From positions 20,137 through 84,136 of the forward strand of contig JAOZPP010000003.1 of assembly GCA_029932675.1 (NCBI GenBank): DNA of 64,000 bases. Direction: 5' to 3'. The stretch comes from a bacterium (lineage in GTDB: Bacteria > SM23-81 > DAOVCL01). Shown here one piece after another: positions 8,558 through 18,056 of the stretch (position 1 is its first letter; each line of letters begins with the position of its first letter). Made by a program: the position numbers and the translations under genes. Below the pieces are notes generated by a model. It worked only from the letters and a program-made list of their open reading frames with translations, ran no database searches and was not told where the DNA came from.

Positions 8558-11322
8558 CAGAAATCCCAGCCAAAGAAGAAGTTAAACCTTACCCCCCGGT
8601 CCAAAGATTGAAAATCAGTGGTCTTTGACCAGTCGAACCTCAGGGCAGTGTAGTAGCCGAGACCAACCCTAAACCCTACGCCAATGCTCCCCTTAAGCCC
8701 ATCTAAGTCCTCTTCCCAGGCATTTCCCATATCGAAGAAGAGGGCCCCCCTTATCCCCCTAAAGTCGAAATCCCCTATAGGGGAAGCCATAAGAAGCCGA
8801 TCCAATAGGGGGAAGCGAAGTTCATTGTTGATGAGGAGAAGATGGCGTCCCATAAATGACCTCCTCTTATATCCCCTCATACTCCAACTCCCTCCCATAT
8901 AGAACCTTTGCGGTTCCTTGCCCTGAGATGTCCTTCCCACTATACGGAAGGCCCAACAACTTCTCCTGGTCAGCCGGAGGTAATTCCTTAGGTCTATGGA
9001 GAGATAACGGTCATAAACTTCCAAATGAAAGGGATCAACGGTTAGGGCCAAGCTGAGGTTGAACCTGAGACCATCAATGGGCCCAACCCCTCCCCAGAGG
9101 GAGGTATCCTTGATTAGGGAGAGGTAAACGGTGGAGAGAAAAGCCTTCCTTGGTTTCTCCCTCCACCAGGGTTTCTTTTCTGAACGTCTGAAAAGAAAAC
9201 TGGCCTCTGCCCTCTCAAATTTGGTCAAGGGATAGCTGAGGCTGGCCAATCCACCGTATTCCCTCTCCGAATACCAGCCTTCGTAATCATCATAATACTC
9301 ATCGTAGAAGTGAAAAAGGCCAGTGCCATAGTTGAACCTGTGTTCTAAATTTAGGTACCAGGCCCCTAAATTAAAGCTGGAGAAGAAATCGGCACTTGTG
9401 CGAGCGGTATTCCCCAGAAGGAAGTAATATTGGTGATTGCCTAAGACATCGCTAACCACGGCCTGAATTCCTCCAACAGCTCCCCTATGCAGGTTGTAGG
9501 CCATTGCGCTTTGAGCGAGGTCTAAGGAGAACTTTCTCCTGTATCTTACACTGGCCTGGGTGATGGTTCCAGCAATCGAAGGTGGGCTCCAGGATTTCCC
9601 TTCTTGCGGTGCGGAATCCCCCACCACTAACGTATCCTCCAAACTTTTTCTGTATATCTGGTAGCTATATCCCTCATAGACGGAGAAATATAGCTCTTTC
9701 CCCTCTCTTCCCCAGCAGGGATCAAATGCCCCGGTGAGGAGATTGGTTGCCTTTACTATCCTTTCTCCCTTCAAGAGATAAAGATTGAAGATCCCTTCTT
9801 CTCTATCTGAGGCGAAGACGATCTCCCCTCCATTGGGGGAAAAGGACGGGGAAAGGTCGTGATGGGGCCCCCAGGTAAGCTGAGTAATCTTCCCATCTTC
9901 AAGGTTATAGGAGAAGAGGTTGTAGTATCCATCCTTACCCCAGGAGCCTCGATCAGAACTGAAACATATTTCCTCCCCTAATGGGGACCAAGATGGTTCT
10001 CGCTCATCGTAGATATCCTTGGTAAGCCTGTGGAGTCTCCCATCGTTTAATTCAACGAGGTAGAGGTCATGAAGGCCCGATTTGTCAGCTCCCACCAGGA
10101 CTATCCGCTTAGAGTCAGGTGACCAACTGGGTGAGGAGAGGAAGATGAGTTCGGGGAAGCCAAACCATCTCTCCACCCTCCCCCGCTTTAAGTCGTAAAG
10201 GTAGAGGACATCCCCTTCATTCCTCTTGGCCACGAAGGCAAGTTTCCCTTCTTGGGAGATGGACATCCTCCCCCTGAGGAGGTGAAGGGATTCGAATTCT
10301 TCCGCCCTCTCCCCTTTCACTAAGAGCTTGACCCCTCCCTCCTCTCCCCGAGGGGGAATGGAATAGATGTTCGAATAACCCATTCTGCTCGATTTAAAGA
10401 CTACCTCTTCTTCACCGGAGTCAGGCTGGAAGACGGCTGGTTTTACATTTATCCCCTGAGAGGTCAACTTGACCGCAGCCAGCTCCGGGAGATCGCTCCC
10501 CTTCATCTGGGGGAAGTAGGATTTCTTTAACCACCAACTCCACTCCTTATCCAAAGTCTTTAGGTCCTTGCCTAAGGTATTTTTAAAATCGCCATTTAGA
10601 TCATTTGCTTTCCAGCAATTCTCTAAGAGGAGCCATAGCTTTTCCTCCCCATATGTTTGAGAGATAAACCTGAGGAATGACTGCCCTTCCTTATACATAA
10701 GGTAAGTTCCCTCGATCTGGGCCATCTGGGAAAGGGGAACGAACTCTCCTGAGATAATCGCATCCCTCATCACCATATCCGCTTCCTCATCCCAGCCCAC
10801 GGACCAATATTCGGCTATCCCCTCGGTGAACCAAAGGGGAGGGCCTCTGAAGTTATACTTGTGGTGGTCTTTGAGCACCTTGTTCAACTTTTCGAAGGTG
10901 AATACATGGACGAGTTCATGTTTTATTGAGTGCTTCAGTTTGGAATAGGAACCTTCAAAGGGAACCACCACCCTCCCCTTGATTTGCTCCATAAATGCTT
11001 CTACCGCCTCTGGTAGGAGGAGGGGGGTCACATTTGTCTGCTGAAAGTAGTTTTTGGTGCTGTAGAGGATGAGGGGAATCTTGTGGGAAGGGGTATAATT
11101 GAATTTGCTCTCCAGGTCCTGATAGCTTTCCTCTGCTATGCGCGCGGCAATCCCGGCCACCTCTTCCTCTTCTGGGTAGAAATAGACCCGAAAGTGGCTG
11201 GTCTCCATCACCCTCCAGTCGAATTGGGTATACTGGATCTTATTTTTTCCGAAATAGTATTGAGCCCTGGCCGAGGAAGCCAAGAGAAAGAAAAGTAAGA
11301 AGGGGAAAATCTTCTTCCACAT
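8557..11322 (-). CDS. Metallopeptidase-MA / TolB-like propeller / Omp85-type barrel fusion
   Basis: From the preferred start the product is 921 residues. The start at 11322 gives a clean signal peptide (MWKKIFPFLLFFLL...ARA-Q); an in-frame ATG at 11385 would add 21 residues ahead of it. Residues about 20-270 form a peptidase-MA-like domain with HELVH at 135-139 and the downstream glutamate in WFTEGIAEYW near 167, the pattern of a gluzincin zinc site. Residues about 280-570 hold TolB/WD40-like repeats (SPSWSPDSKRIVLVGA, PSFSPNGGEIVFASD). The last 300 residues look like a surface-antigen beta-barrel: SMRGY near residue 817 corresponds to the Omp85 VRGF loop motif, and the chain ends in aromatic Phe. 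It likely sits in the outer membrane with both soluble domains in the periplasm. It is coupled to the BamB-like gene downstream. Confidence 0.78.
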   Translation of the reverse strand: MWKKIFPFLLFFLLASSARAQYYFGKNKIQYTQFDWRVMETSHFRVYFYPEEEEVAGIAARIAEESYQDLESKFNYTPSHKIPLILYSTKNYFQQTNVTPLLLPEAVEAFMEQIKGRVVVPFEGSYSKLKHSIKHELVHVFTFEKLNKVLKDHHKYNFRGPPLWFTEGIAEYWSVGWDEEADMVMRDAIISGEFVPLSQMAQIEGTYLMYKEGQSFLRFISQTYGEEKLWLLLENCWKANDLNGDFKNTLGKDLKTLDKEWSWWLKKSYFPQMKGSDLPELAAVKLTSQGINVKPAVFQPDSGEEEVVFKSSRMGYSNIYSIPPRGEEGGVKLLVKGERAEEFESLHLLRGRMSISQEGKLAFVAKRNEGDVLYLYDLKRGRVERWFGFPELIFLSSPSWSPDSKRIVLVGADKSGLHDLYLVELNDGRLHRLTKDIYDEREPSWSPLGEEICFSSDRGSWGKDGYYNLFSYNLEDGKITQLTWGPHHDLSPSFSPNGGEIVFASDREEGIFNLYLLKGERIVKATNLLTGAFDPCWGREGKELYFSVYEGYSYQIYRKSLEDTLVVGDSAPQEGKSWSPPSIAGTITQASVRYRRKFSLDLAQSAMAYNLHRGAVGGIQAVVSDVLGNHQYYFLLGNTARTSADFFSSFNLGAWYLNLEHRFNYGTGLFHFYDEYYDDYEGWYSEREYGGLASLSYPLTKFERAEASFLFRRSEKKPWWREKPRKAFLSTVYLSLIKDTSLWGGVGPIDGLRFNLSLALTVDPFHLEVYDRYLSIDLRNYLRLTRRSCWAFRIVGRTSQGKEPQRFYMGGSWSMRGYKRRSFMGRHLLLINNELRFPLLDRLLMASPIGDFDFRGIRGALFFDMGNAWEEDLDGLKGSIGVGFRVGLGYYTALRFDWSKTTDFQSLDRGVRFNFFFGWDF

Positions 11323-11555
11323 GGCAAGGCTAAGATAAGAAGCAGAGGAGGGAAAAGCAAGCGGAAAGATAAGGGGCTGACCCATTATCGGAGTGGTGGA
11401 TCGAGCTTTACTTCTATAAGGTTCAGTTGTTTGCGGAACTCCAGGGGGGCGAAGCCCCTATAGAGAACTTTGCCAACGTGGTGCGCTAAGGACTGAATAG
11501 AAAGGATGGTGAGTAATTTTGCTTATCTGTTTTTTTCCACTGGGCTCTGGAACCT

Positions 11556-12041
11556 CTACTCAAAGTTAAAGCTCACTAAGTATTTCTCAAAATCGGCTAC
11601 GACATATCTTTTGCCCTTTTGGATAATCTTATGTCCTTCCCTTTCCAAAAGCTTCCTTTGAGCCTCCACTCTCCCTGGATATTTCTCGTTTATTATGCCA
11701 CCCGTTTTTAGGGTCCGCCAGTAAGGGGTGATATCCTTTATCCCTGCGGCTGCTGTCTCTTCTGCAGCATTGGCCGCAATCCAGGCGAAGATTCCAGTGG
11801 TCATCGGGCATCCAATTGTAGCGTTATGTTTATGGGCAAGTTTCGCCCGAATTTGATTTATGGTAATTAGCTTACCTTGGGGGACTTCCCTCATAATCTC
11901 ATCAACCTCTTTTGGGGCCGGGATGACAACCGTCCCTTTCCCCCACCTCTTGCTCAACTTTTCGCTGATCTTTTCTACTCTTGGTAGATCTTTACTATCT
12001 GCTAACTTATCTCGCCAGGATTTCCGCGGTTTGGCACCCAT
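11556..12041 (-). CDS. MGMT/alkyltransferase-like DNA-binding-domain protein
   Basis: The 161-residue cytosolic protein resembles the MGMT-family group with a KSWRDKL N-terminus, a VPQGKLITINQIRAKLA helix-turn region, IGCPMTTGIFAW and TPYWRTLKTGG. It aligns in style with the DNA-binding domain of O6-alkylguanine transferases and ATL proteins. The PCHR alkyl-acceptor motif of true MGMT is absent; the only Cys is in IGCP near residue 78. A repair or damage-recognition role is therefore inferred only. It follows the sorting-domain lipoprotein gene by 29 bp in the same direction. The 170 bp downstream, before the barrel gene, hold a GGGGCTTCGCCCC palindrome and nothing else I recognise. Confidence 0.62.
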   Translation of the reverse strand: MGAKPRKSWRDKLADSKDLPRVEKISEKLSKRWGKGTVVIPAPKEVDEIMREVPQGKLITINQIRAKLAHKHNATIGCPMTTGIFAWIAANAAEETAAAGIKDITPYWRTLKTGGIINEKYPGRVEAQRKLLEREGHKIIQKGKRYVVADFEKYLVSFNFE

Positions 12042-12070
12042 CTTTTAGCTCCTCTTTCAGAGGAAAGAGC

Positions 12071-12760
12071 CTACTTCAGAAGTAGCATGGCTCTCGTTGC
12101 ACTGTATCCCCCAGCTTGTAGGCGATAGTAATAAACCCCACTGGCAACTTCCTTCCCCTCTTCATCCCTCCCATCCCAAGTTAAACTGTGATGACCAGAG
12201 CCTGCTTCTCCATCCAAAAGCGTAATAACCCTTTTGCCAACAGTATCAAACACTTTCAAGGAGACCGAAGTAGATTCTGGTAGATCAAATTCAATATCTG
12301 TCTGGGGATTGAAGGGATTGGGGAAGTTTTGAGATAGATTGTAGATGTGGGAGGCAGGAGGGTCATCAGAATCTTTTGCTAAAAATCCACAGACCATCTC
12401 CTTTTCATTTATATCAACTACAGCAAGTTTATAGTAGCAGTTTGAATTGTCTCTCAAGGGATATACATAGGGGGTCTGGCCGATCACCAAGTTCTCATTT
12501 ATCTTGGTGTAACCTTTGGCTCTGGTGGGACTGCCATAAAGGTTGAAGCCTAAGATCTTCCTCTCCTCTTTTGTCTCCCATTCAAGCCTTGTGACCCCTC
12601 TGTCTGAAAGGAGATTAAAAGACTCGAGTTCTACGCCGTGTTCTACTTCATACCTCAAGATGCTGAGGAAGGGATTTTGCTCCGGTTTTGTAGGATTTTT
12701 CCAACACCCTATAATCAAACCGATTGAAACCAATAAAATGAGAGAACTAAACCTTCTCAT
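12071..12760 (-). CDS. Lipoprotein with C-terminal FlgD-like / type IX-type sorting domain
   Basis: The 229-residue protein begins with a lipoprotein signal (LIGLIIGC-like, Cys near residue 19). Its last 85 residues match the secretion-associated C-terminal domain: NLSQNFPNPFNPQTDIEF, LKVFDTVGKRVITLL, SLTWDGRDEEGKEVASGVYY and a basic hydrophobic tail. The middle part has a fibronectin-like strand pattern (LEWETKEERKILGFNLYG). It follows the FadL-type barrel gene by 15 bp and is probably co-expressed. A lipobox together with a sorting domain is unusual, since type IX cargo normally has an ordinary signal peptide. Confidence 0.75.
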   Translation of the reverse strand: MRRFSSLILLVSIGLIIGCWKNPTKPEQNPFLSILRYEVEHGVELESFNLLSDRGVTRLEWETKEERKILGFNLYGSPTRAKGYTKINENLVIGQTPYVYPLRDNSNCYYKLAVVDINEKEMVCGFLAKDSDDPPASHIYNLSQNFPNPFNPQTDIEFDLPESTSVSLKVFDTVGKRVITLLDGEAGSGHHSLTWDGRDEEGKEVASGVYYYRLQAGGYSATRAMLLLK

Positions 12761-12775
12761 TTGCTTTACCTCTTT

Positions 12776-14062
12776 TTACTTTATCTTCAACGAGGTCGAG
12801 AGAATGAGGGAAAATCCGCTGTTGTCACCAGGCGACAGTATCCTGCCGTCTGCATAGGAGATGTCGAACTGATAAAAACCCTTGTGAAAACCTGTGCCCA
12901 AGGTAAGGGAATATTGGATCCCAGTGGAAAAGGGAAGACTCTTGTAATCTGGTGAGGTGAAGAATCCAAGCCTCAGAGGGATATGCTCATTTATCTTAAA
13001 TCTCATGCCAAAATGAAGTTCTGTTCTATCCTTCCAGTTGTAATTTATCAACTGGTTATGGTAAATATCCGCCTGAGAGGAGTCAATAAAAACTGTCTTC
13101 TCATCTTCGACCATGCATCTTGCCTCTGATCCCTTTACATAAACCACCTCTCCAGCAAACCACAATGACTTAAAGGGGTTAAAGGAAACCCCTGCTCCAT
13201 ACCTGTCTGGTATGGTGAAATATCCATCTGCCTTTCCATGGAATTCATTGGGAACATTCTCCTGGTCACTTTGATAGCCAATTAAGAATAAAGAATGGGA
13301 CTCATCCCAGTGAACCTTCCCATATCTTTTCGCCACCAGCCCAAGCGATAGCTTTCTATTCGGCCTGAAATATAGGCCAAAATCGTAGCCAAATCCATTA
13401 CCAGACAATGAGTTGAGATGTTTCGGATGAAACTCGCCTATTATATTCCCAAGGGCATCAGTCTGTTTCTGTGGCTCATAATCGATCTCCAGCCTGCCAT
13501 CGGTGTGAATGTAGGAGAGATTTATCCCTATCGCTATGTTTTTTCTTAGCCGACGAGCTAGTGTTAAGGTAAAGGCATCACAGTTTAGGTGTCCAAGGTG
13601 AGTGGCTTTGGGGGCCATCAACAACTTTACATCAATTGGTATAGCAAAAATTGGGCTATAGCTCAGTCCAACTGTAAACAGTGGGGTGGAAAAGGTCATA
13701 AATCCATCTACCATATGATGGTGGTTATATCTGTAATCGCTATCGGCTATCTCCTCATAGTTGTTTCTGACTCTTATCCCATTTCTGCTACTATACCCAT
13801 AGACGAGTGTGGCATTTGCCCCCTCCAACAGTGCCGCCCCAGCGGGGTTCCAACAGATTGCTGAGGCGTCCTCTAATCCGGAAGAGTGGACATTGCCCAT
13901 TCCCATAGCCTTGGGATCAGAACCATAAAAACCTGAAGGGCCGATATTCCTTACAAACCGGAAGAGATATAGGTGGCCTCCGTAATCGTCAGAACCATAA
14001 GCCAACCCAACACTCAAAAATCCGAGCAAAACTATGAGAGCGAAAACTGCTTTCTTATTCAT
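12776..14062 (-). CDS. FadL/OMPP1-type outer-membrane beta-barrel protein
   Basis: The 428-residue protein has a signal peptide (MNKKAVFALIVLLGFLSVGLAYG). It then carries the FadL/PorV-style motif PKAMGMGNVHSSGLEDASAICWNPAGAA (begins near residue 50, quoted here in pieces: MGMGNVHSSG, DASAICWNPAGAA). The remainder alternates hydrophobic and polar residues in long beta strands with short turns, ending in SLKIK. FadL proteins import hydrophobic substrates, and the related PorV shuttles type IX cargo. Either role is possible, and the neighbouring sorting-domain lipoprotein makes the PorV-like role worth testing. It heads the group 12776, 12071, 11556. Confidence 0.75.
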   Translation of the reverse strand: MNKKAVFALIVLLGFLSVGLAYGSDDYGGHLYLFRFVRNIGPSGFYGSDPKAMGMGNVHSSGLEDASAICWNPAGAALLEGANATLVYGYSSRNGIRVRNNYEEIADSDYRYNHHHMVDGFMTFSTPLFTVGLSYSPIFAIPIDVKLLMAPKATHLGHLNCDAFTLTLARRLRKNIAIGINLSYIHTDGRLEIDYEPQKQTDALGNIIGEFHPKHLNSLSGNGFGYDFGLYFRPNRKLSLGLVAKRYGKVHWDESHSLFLIGYQSDQENVPNEFHGKADGYFTIPDRYGAGVSFNPFKSLWFAGEVVYVKGSEARCMVEDEKTVFIDSSQADIYHNQLINYNWKDRTELHFGMRFKINEHIPLRLGFFTSPDYKSLPFSTGIQYSLTLGTGFHKGFYQFDISYADGRILSPGDNSGFSLILSTSLKIK

Positions 14063-14431
14063 GGATCTCTTCCATCCCTTATTTGTTCAAGAGAAGAAAA
14101 TCTTAGCTTGCCTCAGGATTTTTATGGGTATTGGATACAGTTTCTTAATTGGACAGTTTTTCTTTTATGTTGTTGGGCTCTAGCAGTAATTAAATAAATA
14201 TACTTATTTTCTTTCTCTAACTCAGCTTTTAAATTACTATTCTTTCCCAATATCGATTGGCATATTATTCCTTTTGGGTCATTCAACTTCTCTTGTGAGA
14301 GGTTACCCTTTTTCTCACCAAAAATGGGGAGTTTTATCGCCTACCTCAATCTGTGGCGGAGACTCCCCTTTACCCTCTAAGTGGCTAAATAAATTTTTGC
14401 GCTCATAACTATCCCACTGCCAGCCACAGTT
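14063..14431. other. Intergenic region, no gene recognised
   Basis: This 369-bp A/T-rich gap lies between the small nrdD gene and the FadL-type barrel gene, both on the minus strand. I see short imperfect inverted repeats on the minus strand near 14290-14330 (a GGGT...ACCC arm pair with an inner TCTC/GAGA pair) but no recognisable riboswitch, no strong terminator, no plausible coding frame and no clear TTGACA-type promoter. Confidence 0.5.
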
Positions 14432-14602
14432 TTATTTCAGCTTAAATGGTTTCCTCTCCTCAAATTCCTGCTGTTTTCCTAAATTCCAGTTGGCCACTGG
14501 ACGATAGTAACCCACTACCCTACTGTAAACCTCGCAAGGGACCTTCTTCACTATTCTGCTTGTTGTCCGCAGTTCCTTTTCCTTCTTTACTTGGGTTTCC
14601 AT
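14432..14602 (-). CDS. nrdD: Stand-alone glycyl-radical C-terminal domain of anaerobic ribonucleotide reductase
   Basis: The 56-residue protein contains only the radical segment of class III RNR: CEVYSRVVGYYRPVANWN, with the radical Gly at residue 31, then GKQQEFEERK. In most NrdD proteins this is the C-terminal end of the catalytic chain. Here the large ORF stops at 14604 and this one starts at the ATG at 14602, one base later and in another frame. AGAGGAGG lies 12 bases before the ATG. A TTG at 14614 would extend it by four residues but abuts the Shine-Dalgarno directly. The stop, Shine-Dalgarno and start look genuine, so this is probably a real split rather than a sequencing frameshift. 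Confidence 0.85.
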   Translation of the reverse strand: METQVKKEKELRTTSRIVKKVPCEVYSRVVGYYRPVANWNLGKQQEFEERKPFKLK

Positions 14603-14603
14603 T

Positions 14604-16712
14604 TTAAGTTCCAACCTCCTCTAAGGTCTCCACCCCATATCTCTCCAGTTCCTCTGGGGTATGTTCATAGGGACAAAACTGATGTTCCCCGGGGATGTAG
14701 CCGTGGACAGGACAAATGCTGAAGGTGGGGGTGATGGTGAAATAGGGAAGCTTGAAGTTCTCCGCTATCTTCCTCACCAAGAGCTTGCACATCTGAGGGT
14801 CATCTATTTTTTCTCCCACATAGCAATGAAAGACAGTTCCCCCCGTATAGATCGTTTGCAGGGGGTCCTGCAGGCTCAGGGCCTCAAAGAGGTCTTCTGT
14901 ATAGCCAACAGGCAGTTGGGAGGAGTTGGTATAATAGGGCTCCTCATCCCCCTGGGTGAAGATGTCGGCATATTGTTCCCTGTCTATGCGGGCTAACCTA
15001 TAGGAAGTCCCTTCCGCTGGAGTAGCCTCTAAGTTGTAGAGGTTGCCAGTCTCCTCGGAGAAACGGGATAGTTGTTGGCGCATAAATTGAAGGGTCTGGA
15101 TGGCGAAGTCCCTCCCCTTTGGGTTGCCGATGTTTACCCCCAAGAGGTTAACCGCGGCTTCGTTCAATCCCACAACTCCGATGGTGGAAAAATGGTTGGC
15201 CCACCAGCTACCGAAGTTCTCCTTAATCGCCTCTAAGTATACCTTGGAATAGGGATAGAGGCCCTCTTCTGTAAAGCGCTCCAAGACCTTTCTCTTCACC
15301 TCTAAGCTTACCTTAGCTATCTCCATAAGGTCTAAGAGTCGGTCAAAGAATTCCTCTTCTGTCGAGGAGAGATATCCCAAACGGGGAAGGTTGATCGTGA
15401 CCACTCCAATGCTCCCGGTAAGGGGATTGGCCCCGAAGAGGCCACCTCCTCGATAGGTGGCCCTCTCCCTTTTCTGAGATGAGGAAGAGAGCTTGAGGGA
15501 GAGGAGATCCCCCCTCTTGCGGAGCTCCCTGTTATCCAACCTTAATCGGCAGCACATAGAGCGGGCGTCATCCGGATTCATATCGGAGTTGATAAAATTG
15601 GAGAAGTAAGGGGTCCCATACTTGGCGGTCATCTCCCAGAGCCTATTTAACTTGGGGTTATCCCAGTGGAAGTCCTTGGTGATGTTGTAGGTAGGAATGG
15701 GGAAGGTGAATACCCTCCCCTTGGCGTCTCCCTCCATCATCAGCTCGCAGAATACTGAATTGAAGAGATCCATCTCCTCCTGAAACTCACCATATACCTC
15801 CTTTTGGGGATTACCCCCAATGATAACTGGCTCATCCCGTAGGCTACTTGGTGGTTCCAAGTCCATAGTGATGTTAGTGAAGGGGGTTTGAAAGCCTGTG
15901 CGGGTGGGGATGTTTACGTTGAAGAGGAACTCCTGCATCTCCTGTTTTAACTCCCGGTAGTCAAGCTGATCATAACGGATGAAGGGGGCCAAGAGGGTGT
16001 CGAAGTTGGAAAATGCTTGGGCTCCGGCAGCTTCCCCCTGAAGGGTATAGAAGAAGTTGACCACTTGCCCCAAGGCAGCCCTCAGGTGTTTGGGAGGCTT
16101 ACTCTCCGTCTTCCCCACAACTCCGCCCAGACCGCGGCGCAGAAGGTCCTGGAGGTCCCAACCACAGCAGTAAACGGAGAGGAGACCCAGGTCATGGATA
16201 TGGAAATCCCCTCGGCTATGGGCCTCTCTCACCTCCTGGGGATATATCCTCTCCAACCAATATTGGGCAGTGACCAAGGAGGTGATGTGGTTGTTCAGCC
16301 CTTGGAGGGAGTAGCTCATATTGGAGTTTTCCCTCACCCTCCAGTCCTCCTTTGAGAGGTAGCGATCGACTATATTGAGGGCTTCAGAGAAGAGCGCACG
16401 GGCGTGCCTGAGCTTGGCATGTTGTTCCCGATAGAGTATATAGGCCTTAGCAACCTCGGCCTTTCCTCTCTCGATGAGCACCTTCTCCACTAAGTCCTGC
16501 ACATTCTCTACGGTGGGGATTCGTCCATCCTTGTAGATAACTTCTAAAACGGTGACGACCTGATGGGTGACCTTAGCTGCCTCCTGGGGTTCAAATGCCT
16601 TTACCGACTTCATCGCCTTGGAGATAGCTTCTCTGATCTTTTCGCTGTTAAAACGGCTCAGCCGGCCATCCCTCTTACGGATGAACTGAATCGTAGAATC
16701 AATCTCTTTCAT
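14604..16712 (-). CDS. nrdD: Anaerobic ribonucleoside-triphosphate reductase, large (catalytic) chain without radical domain
   Basis: The roughly 702-residue chain reduces NTPs to dNTPs under anaerobic conditions. An ATP-cone domain occupies residues 1-100 ([17 protein letters not shown]). The ten-stranded barrel follows with [24 protein letters not shown] and [17 protein letters not shown]. It ends with the zinc segment [15 protein letters not shown], but the usual closing CxxC is C-P-Y-E, and the glycyl-radical motif is missing (it is encoded by the next small gene). I chose ATG 16712 over 16748 because GGAGGG sits five to six bases before it. It overlaps accC by 14 bp. No nrdG activase is in the window. 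Confidence 0.9.
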   Translation of the reverse strand: MKEIDSTIQFIRKRDGRLSRFNSEKIREAISKAMKSVKAFEPQEAAKVTHQVVTVLEVIYKDGRIPTVENVQDLVEKVLIERGKAEVAKAYILYREQHAKLRHARALFSEALNIVDRYLSKEDWRVRENSNMSYSLQGLNNHITSLVTAQYWLERIYPQEVREAHSRGDFHIHDLGLLSVYCCGWDLQDLLRRGLGGVVGKTESKPPKHLRAALGQVVNFFYTLQGEAAGAQAFSNFDTLLAPFIRYDQLDYRELKQEMQEFLFNVNIPTRTGFQTPFTNITMDLEPPSSLRDEPVIIGGNPQKEVYGEFQEEMDLFNSVFCELMMEGDAKGRVFTFPIPTYNITKDFHWDNPKLNRLWEMTAKYGTPYFSNFINSDMNPDDARSMCCRLRLDNRELRKRGDLLSLKLSSSSQKRERATYRGGGLFGANPLTGSIGVVTINLPRLGYLSSTEEEFFDRLLDLMEIAKVSLEVKRKVLERFTEEGLYPYSKVYLEAIKENFGSWWANHFSTIGVVGLNEAAVNLLGVNIGNPKGRDFAIQTLQFMRQQLSRFSEETGNLYNLEATPAEGTSYRLARIDREQYADIFTQGDEEPYYTNSSQLPVGYTEDLFEALSLQDPLQTIYTGGTVFHCYVGEKIDDPQMCKLLVRKIAENFKLPYFTITPTFSICPVHGYIPGEHQFCPYEHTPEELERYGVETLEEVGT

Positions 16713-18054
16713 TGGCACCCTCCAACCTCTCCACAAAGGAGGTATCAAAATCCCCTTTAACGAAATCTTGGTCCATTAAGACCTTCTGATGGAAGGGGAT
16801 AGTGGTTTTTACCCCCTCAACTATGAACTCCTCCAGGGCCCTCCTCATCCTCACAATTGCCTCCTCCCTCGTCCCCCCATAGGCGATGAGTTTGGCCAGC
16901 ATCGAATCATAATAGGGGGGAATGATATACTGGGCATAGGCGTGGGTATCCACCCTTATCCCTGGCCCACCCGGTATGTGAAAACTGGTTATCTCCCCCG
17001 GAGAAGGCCTGAACCCGTTGGCAGGATCTTCTGCATTTATCCTGCACTCAATGGCATGTCCTTTGAGGTTGATCTCTTCCTGAGCAAAGCTTAGGGGTTC
17101 ACCAGAGGCAATCTTTATCTGTTCCTTGACCAGGTCCACCCCACTCACCTGTTCAGTGACCGGATGCTCCACTTGGATTCTGGTGTTCATCTCCATAAAG
17201 TAAAAATTGCCCTCCGCATCGAGAAGAAACTCTACCGTTCCTGCCCCTTTATACCTTACCGCCCTTGCTGCCTTTACCGCAGTCTTCCCCATCTTCTCCC
17301 GCAGCTTAGGGGTCACCGCAGGTGAAGGGGATTCTTCAACCAGTTTCTGATGTCTCCTCTGGATGGAGCACTCCCTCTCCCCTAAATGGATGACTTCACC
17401 CTCGCCATCGCCCAAGATCTGCACCTCCACATGCCGGGGATGTTCAATGATCTTCTCCAAGTAGACCTCTGGGTCTCCAAAGGCTGCCTTGGCCTCCGTA
17501 CGGGTTATCTCAAAGGCCCTGCGCAGTTCCCACTCATCCCTTACTATTCTCATCCCTTTCCCCCCTCCCCCTGAGCGGGCCTTTACCATAACCGGGAATC
17601 CAATCCCCCGGGCTAGCTTCACCGCCTCCTCCAAGTCTCCTACCACTCCGTCTGAGCCAGGGATTACCGGAACCCCTGCCCTCTTCATCGCCTCCTTAGC
17701 ATAGGCCTTGTCACCCATCTTCCTGATCATCTCCGAGGTGGGGCCAATGAAGGTAATCCCCACCGACTCACATATCTCCGCAAAGTTGGGGTTCTCGGCT
17801 AAAAATCCATACCCGGGGTGAATGGCATCTGCATTTGTTACCTCGGCAGCGCTGATGATCCTCCGGGGATCGAGATAGCTCTTCTCCGCTGGTGGGGGGC
17901 CAATGCAGACATCCTCATCGGCAAAGCGGACATGTAAGCTATGGAGATCGGCCTGGGAATAGACGGCAATCGTCCTTATCCCCAATTCCTTACAGGCGTA
18001 GATGATTCTCAGGGCAATCTCGCCCCGATTGGCGATCAGGACCTTAGAGAACAA
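16699..18054 (-). CDS. accC: Acetyl-CoA carboxylase, biotin carboxylase subunit
   Basis: The 451-residue subunit carboxylates biotin on AccB with ATP and bicarbonate, the first step of fatty acid synthesis. Visible landmarks are [11 protein letters not shown] at the N-terminus, the Gly-rich ATP loop [43 protein letters not shown] and the catalytic [18 protein letters not shown]. Length is typical (445-455). It starts 2 bp after the pilT gene and is followed with a 14-bp overlap by nrdD. accB is one gene further upstream, with pilT lying between them. Confidence 0.96.
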   Translation of the reverse strand: MFSKVLIANRGEIALRIIYACKELGIRTIAVYSQADLHSLHVRFADEDVCIGPPPAEKSYLDPRRIISAAEVTNADAIHPGYGFLAENPNFAEICESVGITFIGPTSEMIRKMGDKAYAKEAMKRAGVPVIPGSDGVVGDLEEAVKLARGIGFPVMVKARSGGGGKGMRIVRDEWELRRAFEITRTEAKAAFGDPEVYLEKIIEHPRHVEVQILGDGEGEVIHLGERECSIQRRHQKLVEESPSPAVTPKLREKMGKTAVKAARAVRYKGAGTVEFLLDAEGNFYFMEMNTRIQVEHPVTEQVSGVDLVKEQIKIASGEPLSFAQEEINLKGHAIECRINAEDPANGFRPSPGEITSFHIPGGPGIRVDTHAYAQYIIPPYYDSMLAKLIAYGGTREEAIVRMRRALEEFIVEGVKTTIPFHQKVLMDQDFVKGDFDTSFVERLEGANERD

Positions 18055-18056
18055 TT

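Noticed and set aside
11386-11555. Short hairpin GGGGCTTCGCCCC and a T-run as terminator
   Set aside because: The T-run is not next to the hairpin on either strand, so no terminator is called.
13589-14197. Plus-strand frames opposite the FadL-type barrel
   Set aside because: No ribosome binding site and no protein-like pattern; the minus-strand gene has a clear signal peptide and family motif.
14590-14625. Programmed or accidental frameshift joining the two nrdD frames
   Set aside because: A proper stop, a Shine-Dalgarno and an ATG in sequence explain the arrangement without a slippery site; still listed as something reads should confirm.
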